A DNA stretch of 37,648 nucleotides. It comes from Candidatus Berkelbacteria bacterium (lineage in GTDB: Bacteria; Patescibacteriota; UBA1384; DTJR01). Position numbers and translations under genes: made by a program. The stretch's first letter is position 1, and the number at the start of each line of letters is the position of its first letter. Below the pieces are notes generated by a model, which saw nothing but the letters and a program-made list of their open reading frames with translations, ran no database searches and was not told the origin of the DNA. Below, piece by piece: positions 30,619-37,648 of the stretch. The stretch spans positions 88,509 through 126,156 of the forward strand of contig JAPLVK010000022.1 in the NCBI GenBank assembly GCA_026397175.1. Direction: 5' to 3'.

Positions 30619-33495
30619 TTGACCACAAAACAAAGAGCTAATCCGCAAGACCAAGCTCCGATCAAGAAGTTCCTAATCCGGCAGGAAACCGGCGTCGATA
30701 CAACGCAAGCAGTAAGAGCGTTGTTTGCTGAATCCGGTTATCCCAACGTCTCCGTCAGTTTAGACACGGTTTACCGTGTCCAGGGCGACTTCGATTTCAA
30801 GAAGCTTCGCCCCCTGCTTGTCAACCCGCAAGCCGGTCAATCCTGCACGGATATCACCGGCAAGCGCTCAAATCAATCCAAGAAACGCGGGGTCGTCGAG
30901 ATTGCCTATCGGCCATCAGTAACCGATCCTGAGACGAAGTCGGGTCTGCAAGCTGCCCAGCTAATGGGAATCTCTGGAGTTGAGTGGATCAGAGTATCGC
31001 AACTCTACACTATCTACGGCGTGGACAACGAGACAGCCGAGAAAGTGCTGACTTCATCTCAGCTCTACTTCAACCCGGCGGTTCATGTTGTAGCCAAGGG
31101 TAGCATCTATAAGAGGTCGCTCAAGCCCAGTGGCAAACCCAAGCCGCAAGAGTACTTCAGCTTGAGCGGCCTCACGATCGAGCAATTGCTGGCATTGTCC
31201 GAACAGCAAAGGTGGATGGCTCCGGCCAACCAGCTTCTGAAGCTGCAGTGGTACCAGGATAATCTCCAGCACCGGCCATTTACCGACTCTGAGATCGAGA
31301 TGCCTGTGCAATGGTGGTGCGACCACTGCTTGCACACGACCTGGCTTGCCCTCGGCATCTTCCAGGCCATGAGGAAGGCAGTTAAGGAATTCGGTCCGCC
31401 CGAGTACGTCTCCGTGCTCAAGGGCAATTGCGGCGCCATGTACTTCTACGAGGACATGGTCATCACAATCAAGGGCGAGAGCCACAACCATCCAACCTTC
31501 CGATTCGCGCTTGGCGGGATCGAGACGGAACACGGCGGCGTCCATCGTGACATCTACGCCATGTTCCAGGGCGGCGAGATCTTGGGCGGTTCACAGATCA
31601 TGGGTACCGCATGGCCTGGGATTCCTGCAGTCGAATATGTTCCCGGCGCCACCCACTCCCGCGTGATCGTCACCCAGACCATCGCCGGCACCCGTAACTA
31701 CAATAACGCTTCCGGAGTCCCGATTCTCGACGCGTTGTGGCGCGAAGAAGAGGGCCTGGTCAAACCGTGGGCACTCGGTGTCGCGATCGGCATTCAACCG
31801 CTTTACTCGATTGAAGAGATTGAACCCCGAGAGGGAAACTTTCTCTACATCATCGGCGGTGAAACCGGACGCGACGGCGTTCACGGCGCCACCGGAAGTT
31901 CGACTGGCAACCGAGCGAGCGCAGCAGTAGTTGAATCCACTGAGGTTCAGATCGGCATGCCGATCACTCAGCGCGGTCCGGCCATGCTCATCCCCAAAGT
32001 TCGCGACAAGAAACTGGCACGGCAGTTCTGGGACTCGGGTGCCGGCGGCATATCGTGCATCATTGGCGAAGCCGCCAAGCACTGTGGTCTCTCTGCCGAC
32101 ATCACCGGTTTGCCGGTTAAGAACACTAGCCTAACCTCGAAGGAGAAGCTCCTATCCGAATCGCAAGAGCGTTTCGGGGCAGATGTACCGCCTGAGTGTG
32201 CTGCAGATTTCGAAGAGGAGTGCCGGCTTTGGGAAGTGTCGTTCTTCAAGATCGGCGTCTTCCGCAACGATCGGCGGCTGGTGATACGCGACGGCGACGA
32301 AATCGTCGCTGATCTCGATCTCAGTTTCTTCTGGGACGAAGTCCCTTACGAAGAGCTGACGGTGGAAAAGCCCAAGGCGACGAGAGTGCCGGCGATTTCT
32401 CTCAACTATGCAGAAACATATCAGTACAATCTGGAAGACTTCACTACAATCGCCGGCTGCTACAACATGGCTGATCAGTCAGCCGCCCACATCCAGTTCG
32501 ACAAGACCGTCGGCGGCAAGACCCACATCACCCCGTGGCTGTCCGGCGATGTTCCGACCGACTTTGCCGCGCTCGCGCCAATGTTTGGCAAGGTTTATGG
32601 AGCTGTCCTGACCAAGGCCTTTGTCCCTCACTGGGGTAAGGTTGATCCAGTCGGCTCGGTGCGATGCCTGATGGCATTAGCGCTTTCGCGCATCGTTGCC
32701 GCGGGTGTCGCCATCGAGGACTCGTGCCTCTGCGACAACTTCTACAACCCGACCAAGACACCGGAGCAGCGCTGGTATCTCCAGCAGATGGTGTTGGAGA
32801 TGATCCGATTCGGCAAGAAGACACGACTGCCGATCTCGGGCAAGGACTCCAGCTCCGGGTACTATGTGGACCCCACTGGGGAAACCCACTATGTGCCCCA
32901 TATCTTCGTGCCGAGCATCTTAGGCAAGATGCCGGACATTCGCAATGCCAAGACCAAGGCGTTCGCGAACCCAGGCGACAACATTTACCTGATCCGGCCG
33001 TCGTGCGAACCCAACATGGCCGGTTCAGTTGCCCTGCGTGAGCTCATCGGCTTAGACGATCTCGGCGATCTTTGCCTGCCGTGGGTCAATGACGAGGAGG
33101 AGCTGATCTGGCTCTGGCACAAGATACACGAGCTCCATAACTGCTTCTCGAGCATCGCGGCTGTCGGCGAGGCCGGCGCTTTCATGCAGGCCTTCTACGG
33201 CTGCCAAGCTAGCGGGCTCGGAGCAAACCTAACCTTCAGCGAAGACGATGATGAGGCGGCTCAATGGGACCTGCTCGGCGAGTGCCCGGGGAGCTTCTTG
33301 GTGAGCCTATCGGGTGAACTGCCAGTCACACTAGCCCCGCTGGGCCATAAAGTCGGGCAAGTCGTTAACAGTCCCGGCCTCAACATCCAGGTCGATACAC
33401 TCCGCCCAAGAACGAGCACACTACTCCATCGGAAGAACTGGCCGGAACTAGTTCAATCCTGGCGAACGGGGTTTAAGGAGGTGGTGTACCCATGA
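30619..33495 (+). CDS. purL: Phosphoribosylformylglycinamidine synthase, PurL subunit
   Basis: This is the large subunit of FGAM synthase, which uses ATP and ammonia from PurQ to convert FGAR to FGAM in purine synthesis (958 aa). Two PurS-like segments seem fused at the N-terminus (about 15-160), followed by the catalytic CDHCLHTTW (234-242), GESHNHPT (286-293) and GGIETEHGGVHRD. A second AIR-synthase-type half has PISGKDSSSGYY. The start is a TTG at 30619, because no in-frame ATG lies upstream. AAAAGGG is 12 bases away, a long spacing. A GTG at 30606 in another frame could encode an 11-residue leader peptide overlapping the start. The gene overlaps purQ by 4 bp. Its G+C and codon use are clearly higher than in genes to the left. 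Confidence 0.93.
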   Translation: MTTKQRANPQDQAPIKKFLIRQETGVDTTQAVRALFAESGYPNVSVSLDTVYRVQGDFDFKKLRPLLVNPQAGQSCTDITGKRSNQSKKRGVVEIAYRPSVTDPETKSGLQAAQLMGISGVEWIRVSQLYTIYGVDNETAEKVLTSSQLYFNPAVHVVAKGSIYKRSLKPSGKPKPQEYFSLSGLTIEQLLALSEQQRWMAPANQLLKLQWYQDNLQHRPFTDSEIEMPVQWWCDHCLHTTWLALGIFQAMRKAVKEFGPPEYVSVLKGNCGAMYFYEDMVITIKGESHNHPTFRFALGGIETEHGGVHRDIYAMFQGGEILGGSQIMGTAWPGIPAVEYVPGATHSRVIVTQTIAGTRNYNNASGVPILDALWREEEGLVKPWALGVAIGIQPLYSIEEIEPREGNFLYIIGGETGRDGVHGATGSSTGNRASAAVVESTEVQIGMPITQRGPAMLIPKVRDKKLARQFWDSGAGGISCIIGEAAKHCGLSADITGLPVKNTSLTSKEKLLSESQERFGADVPPECAADFEEECRLWEVSFFKIGVFRNDRRLVIRDGDEIVADLDLSFFWDEVPYEELTVEKPKATRVPAISLNYAETYQYNLEDFTTIAGCYNMADQSAAHIQFDKTVGGKTHITPWLSGDVPTDFAALAPMFGKVYGAVLTKAFVPHWGKVDPVGSVRCLMALALSRIVAAGVAIEDSCLCDNFYNPTKTPEQRWYLQQMVLEMIRFGKKTRLPISGKDSSSGYYVDPTGETHYVPHIFVPSILGKMPDIRNAKTKAFANPGDNIYLIRPSCEPNMAGSVALRELIGLDDLGDLCLPWVNDEEELIWLWHKIHELHNCFSSIAAVGEAGAFMQAFYGCQASGLGANLTFSEDDDEAAQWDLLGECPGSFLVSLSGELPVTLAPLGHKVGQVVNSPGLNIQVDTLRPRTSTLLHRKNWPELVQSWRTGFKEVVYP

Positions 33496-34217
33496 AGTCC
33501 AGACGAGGCAAGATCGGAGTAGCCTACTTCCCCGGTACAAACTGCCAAGCTGAGAGTAAGAACGCGATCGAAGCCTGCGGGGTGAATGTCGAGCTCGTTC
33601 AATACCAACTCGTCCTCGGCGGACAGGTGAACATGCTTGACTACATCGCCTGGCTCATCGCCGGAGGCTTCAGCTGGGGCGACCACTACCTCTCTGGCCG
33701 CATCGCCGGCAAAGTCATGCGCGACAAATTCATGGAGTTCGTAGCCACCGGCCGGCCTCTCTTGGGCATCTGTAACGGTGACCAAGTCATCTTCGAGGCA
33801 GGCCTGTTCGACTCGCCAACTCACAAAGGCGGCGCACTGGTCCAAAACGCCTGCGGTCACTTCGTGTCTCCCCCCACCGGCATTGAACTCGTCGTCGAAA
33901 AGACGGGCACGCCCTGGACTGAGGGCATCGAAGGAGCTGTCCTGCGTATGCCGGTTGCTCACGGCGAAGGTCGCTGGCTACCACCGGAAGGCGGCGCACC
34001 GCACCTGACGCCGGCTTACCGTTATGTTCGCGACGGCAAGCCGACCATGACTTTTCCCCATAACCCGAGCGGTTCGCCTGACGGCATCGCCGGGTTCGTC
34101 TACAACAATGTCTGCGGCATGATGCCGCATCCCGAGCGCGTTGCCCGCGAAGAGCTGGGCTACGCGCCAGGATTGCTCATCATCCGCAACTTCGTCAACT
34201 ACGCCCTGGGGGCCTAA
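33492..34217 (+). CDS. purQ: Phosphoribosylformylglycinamidine synthase, PurQ glutaminase subunit
   Basis: This is a class I glutamine amidotransferase (241 aa) that supplies ammonia to PurL. Motifs: KIGVAYFPGTNCQAES at the N-terminus, the nucleophile in LLGICNGDQV (Cys94), and His213/Glu215 in MMPHPERV. PHNPSGSPDGIAG is also typical of PurQ. The ATG start sits in an ATGA overlap with the purL stop, a coupling arrangement that suits equal subunit supply. It is followed by a strong terminator. Confidence 0.95.
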   Translation: MKSRRGKIGVAYFPGTNCQAESKNAIEACGVNVELVQYQLVLGGQVNMLDYIAWLIAGGFSWGDHYLSGRIAGKVMRDKFMEFVATGRPLLGICNGDQVIFEAGLFDSPTHKGGALVQNACGHFVSPPTGIELVVEKTGTPWTEGIEGAVLRMPVAHGEGRWLPPEGGAPHLTPAYRYVRDGKPTMTFPHNPSGSPDGIAGFVYNNVCGMMPHPERVAREELGYAPGLLIIRNFVNYALGA

Positions 34218-34236
34218 AGCCTCCCACGACTAAACC

Positions 34237-34281
34237 AAAGGGGCGGAAAATTTCGCGCAAGCGAAATTTCCGCCCCTTTTT
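34237..34281 (+). terminator. Rho-independent terminator after purQ
   Basis: AAAGGGGCGGAAAATTTCGC, loop GCAA, then the complementary arm GCGAAATTTCCGCCCCTTTT, ending in TTTTTGATTTT. The stem is about 19 bp with a single bulged A and a U-run. It is the clearest terminator in the window and splits the purine genes into two transcription units. Confidence 0.9.
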
Positions 34282-34300
34282 GATTTTATTTTTAAATCCC

Positions 34301-34328
34301 TTGAAAATTTATTATTTTAAGGTACACT
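34301..34328 (+). promoter_or_regulatory. purB-purE promoter
   Basis: TTGAAA, a 16-base spacer and TACACT. From AAATCCCTTGAAAATT to GGTAC it closely copies the purL promoter, and both leaders contain a TTTGAAAACTAGAGAA-like stretch. The leader of about 85 bases ends in AAGGAAGGG before ATG 34422. The duplication suggests shared control of both purine units. Confidence 0.65.
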
Positions 34329-34421
34329 TTTCCCAAGAAACAGACGACGCAAAAATGTTTCGCAGTTGTTTGTTTGGAGTTTGAAAACTAGAGAACAAAG
34401 AAAGAAAAGGAAGGGATCAAA

Positions 34422-36053
34422 ATGCCGACCGTCGCACAACTCGTCGCAGGTTACGGGCCGGACTTCCCATCGCTTGCGGAGCTTTTTGCTCTTGAGCCAA
34501 ACGATCAAGAACTTCTTGCTCTTATGGCTCCGATTCCGGAGCTCGGGCGCTATTTCAAGAGCGTCGTGTCTCTGCGCAATGTTACCAGCGACTATGCCGT
34601 TGGGGTAACCCGATTTCGCGTAATTGCCGAAGCATTGCTCGCCTTAAGCGACACACTTTCCATCTACAACGGTTTGCACGCTGACAAAAAGGTAGTTCAT
34701 TCTTTATCGAAAAAAGACCATGAATTACTTCTTCGTTTGGCGCGCAGCCCGGGCGATGTTTTTCGTGCCCAGAAGATGGAAAAGTTCACCGAGCACGACA
34801 CCGCGGCCGCGATCGGATACACGAAGATAAAGATGGGAGTAACATCTAAACGGCTTGAGAAAGTGATGGAAGGCGCCGGTTTCGGCCTGACATCAGAAGA
34901 TACTATGGGGCCGGTCTTCGGCCTGGTCGCCAACTGCCTGGTGTTCGGTAATTTCATTCCGAGATTGCTGAACTTTATGGAGCGCTGCCTTGATTATGTG
35001 GACTTCTGCGAGCAAGACGGACCATTGGTCTTGCCCGGTGAAACCCATCAGCAGGCAGCCGAACCGACCACTTTCGGCAAGCGGGTGCTTACCAATCTGT
35101 TTCCGATTTGGCAAGCCCTCGAGAGAATGTCATCCGATGGGCACTTTATGCCCTTCTCTGGCAAATTCGGCGGGGCCATCGGTAATATGACCAATCTCAA
35201 GGCCGCTTATCCCGACATTGATTGGGATATTCACGCATACAAGCTCATCAACGACCGGCTGGGTTTGAGCTACGATGAAATGACTTTCCAGTCGTCAACT
35301 TACGGACTCGAAGCAATCCATTTCAGCGAAATCGCCAACATCCTAACCCATCTGGTCAAGTTGGTAGAGGACTTCATGAATATGGGCAGTTGTCCATATC
35401 AGGGGTTCGTCAAACTCAAGAAAAAGGGCACGGTAGGATCAACAGCTATGCCAAACAAGAGTAACCCCTGGGCCCAAGAAGGCGCGGTGGCTATGCTGCT
35501 TGACACCCAAAGCCAGCTTGATTTTCTGGCCAGATCTCTGCCGAGATTTCCCCGTGAGGGAAATATGGCTCGGTCTTACCTGATGCGAACCATCGGCCGA
35601 CGGTTTATGCCTGCATTCATCGCGCTTGATCGAATAGACGGCGAGATGATTGGCGACATGCGAAAGCGCGGCTATGTGCCAAATCTCCCCAACATCCAGG
35701 AATATTTCGATAAATACCCTGGTATGGCGGGAAGCTCTATCCAGACAGTCCTGAAGCGCGAGGGAATCGAAGGTGATGCTTACCGAGCAATCGAGAAAAT
35801 CGCCATTAATCCCGATGGCACTTACGCCAACGCCGCACAATTCCGCTCCGGACTCGAGGAGGTTATGGCGGAATTCAACCTGCCGGACAAAGTGCGCGAT
35901 GAACTGCGTTTGATTTTGGAGCCATCCGGCAACATCGGCGATGCAGACATCTTGGCTAAAAGATGGGCCTCTGTCCTTCGCGAAGATATCGCCGGGTATC
36001 GCCAAATGTGCACAGTGCATCCACACTCGCTCGTTGATGATGAGACCTCCTAA
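34422..36053 (+). CDS. purB: Adenylosuccinate lyase
   Basis: This is a fumarase/aspartase-superfamily lyase (543 aa) acting on SAICAR and adenylosuccinate. Conserved blocks in order: TEHDTAAAI (about 123-131), GETHQQAAEPTTFGK (206-220, equivalent to the THxQPAxPTT block) and the signature loop GSTAMPNKSNPW (339-350). The HFMPFSGKFGGAIGN segment supports adenylosuccinate lyase of the E. coli-like branch over argininosuccinate lyase, as does the purine context. The protein is somewhat longer than E. coli PurB, with extra residues at the N-terminus. AAGGAAGGG gives a good ribosome site. It is the first gene of the second purine unit. Confidence 0.92.
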   Translation: MPTVAQLVAGYGPDFPSLAELFALEPNDQELLALMAPIPELGRYFKSVVSLRNVTSDYAVGVTRFRVIAEALLALSDTLSIYNGLHADKKVVHSLSKKDHELLLRLARSPGDVFRAQKMEKFTEHDTAAAIGYTKIKMGVTSKRLEKVMEGAGFGLTSEDTMGPVFGLVANCLVFGNFIPRLLNFMERCLDYVDFCEQDGPLVLPGETHQQAAEPTTFGKRVLTNLFPIWQALERMSSDGHFMPFSGKFGGAIGNMTNLKAAYPDIDWDIHAYKLINDRLGLSYDEMTFQSSTYGLEAIHFSEIANILTHLVKLVEDFMNMGSCPYQGFVKLKKKGTVGSTAMPNKSNPWAQEGAVAMLLDTQSQLDFLARSLPRFPREGNMARSYLMRTIGRRFMPAFIALDRIDGEMIGDMRKRGYVPNLPNIQEYFDKYPGMAGSSIQTVLKREGIEGDAYRAIEKIAINPDGTYANAAQFRSGLEEVMAEFNLPDKVRDELRLILEPSGNIGDADILAKRWASVLREDIAGYRQMCTVHPHSLVDDETS

Positions 36054-36104
36054 CTTCGGCCGTATGGCCAGGAAATTCTGACAAAAGATGGGAGATGGAA
36101 GAAC

Positions 36105-36656
36105 ATGGACGGACTTTATGCCGCTTTGGATCCTGTTGAGGTAGTCGTGATCGAAGGAAGTGAGAGTGACGATTGGTTGATCTTGGATTCCAAGCTACCA
36201 GAGATTTTTGCTGAGGTGGGCATTAACTACAGGGTCACGGTAGCATCTGCCCACAGACATGCATGCCAAGGTCTTCTCCCCGACTACCTCAAGTTTTGCT
36301 GGGAATCCGGAACCAGAGAATATGTCGGTATTGCAGGGATGGCAGCTGTTTTGCCTGGCATTATTGCTGCCAACCTTTCCGAAGCGATCGTTTATGGAGT
36401 TCCTGTGCCAAACGAGAAGGACTTCCTTCGCGATTTGGCAGCTCTTCTGGCGATAATCGAGTCCCCTCCTGGTACTGTTGTTCGCTGTTGCGGCCGAGGT
36501 CCCGAAGGATTGACTAACACGGCTTTGGCAATCTGCCAGGATTTTTCGATTCCCAGGAGCAACCCCAAAATCTATGCGCAAACCCTGGCAGAATACAGAC
36601 AGACAGCAGCCAAAAAGAAGCCGATGATTCCGAATCATACACCCCAGAGGAAGTAG
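36105..36656 (+). CDS. purE: PurE-like carboxyaminoimidazole ribonucleotide mutase/carboxylase
   Basis: This 183-aa protein matches class PurE: VVIEGSESDDWLI (substrate loop GSxSD), VTVASAHRHACQ (the SAHR motif with the catalytic His) and YVGIAGMAAVLPGIIAANL. In most PurE proteins the last motif reads GxAAHLPG; here Val replaces the usual His. The C-terminal DFSIPRSNPKIYAQTLAEYR is longer than usual. It lies 51 bases after purB and is probably co-transcribed. The His-to-Val change may affect activity or define a divergent subfamily. Confidence 0.87.
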   Translation: MDGLYAALDPVEVVVIEGSESDDWLILDSKLPEIFAEVGINYRVTVASAHRHACQGLLPDYLKFCWESGTREYVGIAGMAAVLPGIIAANLSEAIVYGVPVPNEKDFLRDLAALLAIIESPPGTVVRCCGRGPEGLTNTALAICQDFSIPRSNPKIYAQTLAEYRQTAAKKKPMIPNHTPQRK

Positions 36657-36695
36657 ATCCCTGGCATTGCCAGAAACAAGAAAAGAGGGAAAAAA

Positions 36696-37550
36696 ATGGG
36701 ATCTGTCAAAGACCTCATGGTTCAGCACCCAATGTATATTCCTCCGGCGCCACACAAACAGGGAATTGGCCCTTGGCGCGTCAAGGGAACATTCTCGGTC
36801 GGCGACCTCAAGTACCTGATCAAGCCGGTCGAGATTCCAAACAAGGGTGTCGCGCTCGCTATGATGGCAGGGCTTTACTGGGAGCATGCGGCCACAGTCG
36901 GCTTCCAGAATTCCTACGCCGGTATGTTGGATACCGATGACCGGATCACCGACGCCCAAACCCTGCTCGACCAAGGGGACCTGTCCAATGTCGTCGTCAT
37001 GCACCTCGCCGTTACACCGCACATGTATGCGCCCGACGGCAAGCTCACCGACGAGATTCGTGGCATCTATCATCGGCTGATCTCGAGCGGTGACCTGACT
37101 AACTATGTTGGCGACTGCGAATGCATCTTCCGCTTTGGTCTGCCCCTCGGCAGTTCCTACTATAAGCGAATTGCCATCGCGGCTGGCCTTGGCGACGAGT
37201 ACGAGCAGGTCGCCAAACTCGAGGAAACTATCCAGTTCCTGGACCAGATCCGCGGAATCACCGGGATTCTCGACAAGCCGGAGATGGTCACGGTTCTCAA
37301 GATGATGGGTCTCGATCGGATCCCTAACCCCGGCTACATCGGTACCAAGCCCTATCTGAACTTCGACGCGAAGTTTGATCCGGGCGGTGATGAGCACTAT
37401 AGCTTCACTGAAGCTCAAGATGCACTTCACCTTAACCGTCGCAACTGGAAAGGACTGCTATCCCGGCTCGTAGACAACTCCTATGACCAGTGGGACTACT
37501 GCCTGGAACTGTCAAGTACCCATTTTTTAGACAAGCTGTCTGCACATTAG
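36696..37550 (+). CDS. Unrecognised protein at the end of the purine operon (284 aa)
   Basis: This soluble protein of average composition follows purE by 39 bases with GAGGGAAAAAA before its ATG, so it is very likely part of the purine operon. It contains IKPVEIPNKGVALAMMAGLY, DTDDRITDAQTLLDQGDLSN and ECIFRFGLPLGSSYYKRIAI. I see no P-loop, ATP-grasp, phosphoribosyl-transferase or SAICAR-synthetase motifs. The operon lacks PurC, PurH/PurO, PurK and PurM, so this could be a non-homologous replacement for one of those steps; this is only a hypothesis. The long antisense ORF on the minus strand (36195-37430) is judged to be a shadow. Confidence 0.75.
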   Translation: MGSVKDLMVQHPMYIPPAPHKQGIGPWRVKGTFSVGDLKYLIKPVEIPNKGVALAMMAGLYWEHAATVGFQNSYAGMLDTDDRITDAQTLLDQGDLSNVVVMHLAVTPHMYAPDGKLTDEIRGIYHRLISSGDLTNYVGDCECIFRFGLPLGSSYYKRIAIAAGLGDEYEQVAKLEETIQFLDQIRGITGILDKPEMVTVLKMMGLDRIPNPGYIGTKPYLNFDAKFDPGGDEHYSFTEAQDALHLNRRNWKGLLSRLVDNSYDQWDYCLELSSTHFLDKLSAH

Positions 37551-37648
37551 TTTGTTTTTCAAATTGTATTGCTCTATGAATTTTTGAGGCGACATTTTTA
37601 GTTTTGTGTGAATCCTTTTGTTATTGTAATAATAAATAGTTTGATAAA
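37551..37648. other. AT-rich right edge
   Basis: Nothing is coded in these 98 bases. Composition drops back to AT-rich directly after the purine block. TATTGTAATAATAAATAG near the edge could be a promoter for a gene outside the window, but no full motif can be confirmed. Confidence 0.4.

Noticed and set aside
31054-33041. Several long antisense ORFs within purL
   Set aside because: They are typical of GC-rich codon use in purL, whose own motifs are unambiguous.
36195-37430. 411-aa minus-strand ORF
   Set aside because: It is antisense to purE and the following gene in a GC-rich stretch, has no homology-like motifs and no ribosome site; it is a shadow ORF.
36696-37550. PurC (SAICAR synthetase) for the last gene
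   Set aside because: The length and place would fit, but the GKVRDVYE-like start and other PurC motifs are absent.

Overview
The window looks like a chromosomal segment of an uncultivated bacterium, most likely a member of the Candidate Phyla Radiation (Patescibacteria) or a similar small-genome lineage. The pointers are moderate AT-richness, many small or orphan membrane and secreted proteins, a dnaG-rpoD pair, very short 5' leaders on several genes, and a diversity-generating retroelement (DGR). The lineage is inferred from style and not from a marker-gene comparison.

1-8.6 kb holds the main discovery, a complete DGR attached to a MoxR-vWA operon. A reverse transcriptase runs off the left edge on the minus strand; it is missing from the ORF track because it has no end in the window. 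Next come a divergently oriented Avd accessory gene, a 120-bp template repeat (TR), and two variable repeats (VR1, VR2) at the 3' ends of two minus-strand genes. In a hand alignment, 16 of 17 TR/VR1 differences and 17 of 17 TR/VR2 differences fall at coding-strand adenines of the TR, the hallmark of DGR mutagenesis. One target is a 953-aa MoxR-type AAA+ ATPase whose C-terminus is itself the variable domain. The other is a 298-aa protein resembling the ATPase tail. Upstream in the same operon is a 930-aa protein with a transglutaminase-like Cys-His-Asp triad and a vWA domain. Together they look like a chaperone/protease-gated conflict or sensing system with hypervariable recognition tails.

8.6-14.9 kb carries an AbiEii-type toxin-antitoxin pair, a MacB-like ABC exporter (ATPase and permease), a zinc-ribbon membrane protein and a DUF2330 membrane protein. 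14.9-24.3 kb is a patchwork: a methyltransferase with a nuclease-like C-terminus, a Bro-N protein, a paralogue of the zinc-ribbon protein, small membrane proteins, an HI0933-type flavoprotein, tRNA-Asn, a PadR/DUF1048 operon and a PQQ-type beta-propeller. It is punctuated by four copies of a short inverted-repeat element with GGGGACGGTTCT ends. 24.4-30.4 kb holds a KefB-like antiporter, an intergenic region of hairpins, rpoD, dnaG, an orphan gene and a cupin. The RpoD reading frame lacks most of the sigma 4.2 helix-turn-helix through a clean in-frame deletion, which is either real and remarkable or an assembly artefact.

30.6-37.5 kb is a purine-synthesis block (purL, purQ, purB, purE, plus one unrecognised gene). 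It is visibly richer in G+C than the rest. Its two transcription units share near-identical promoter and leader sequences, and a strong terminator separates them.
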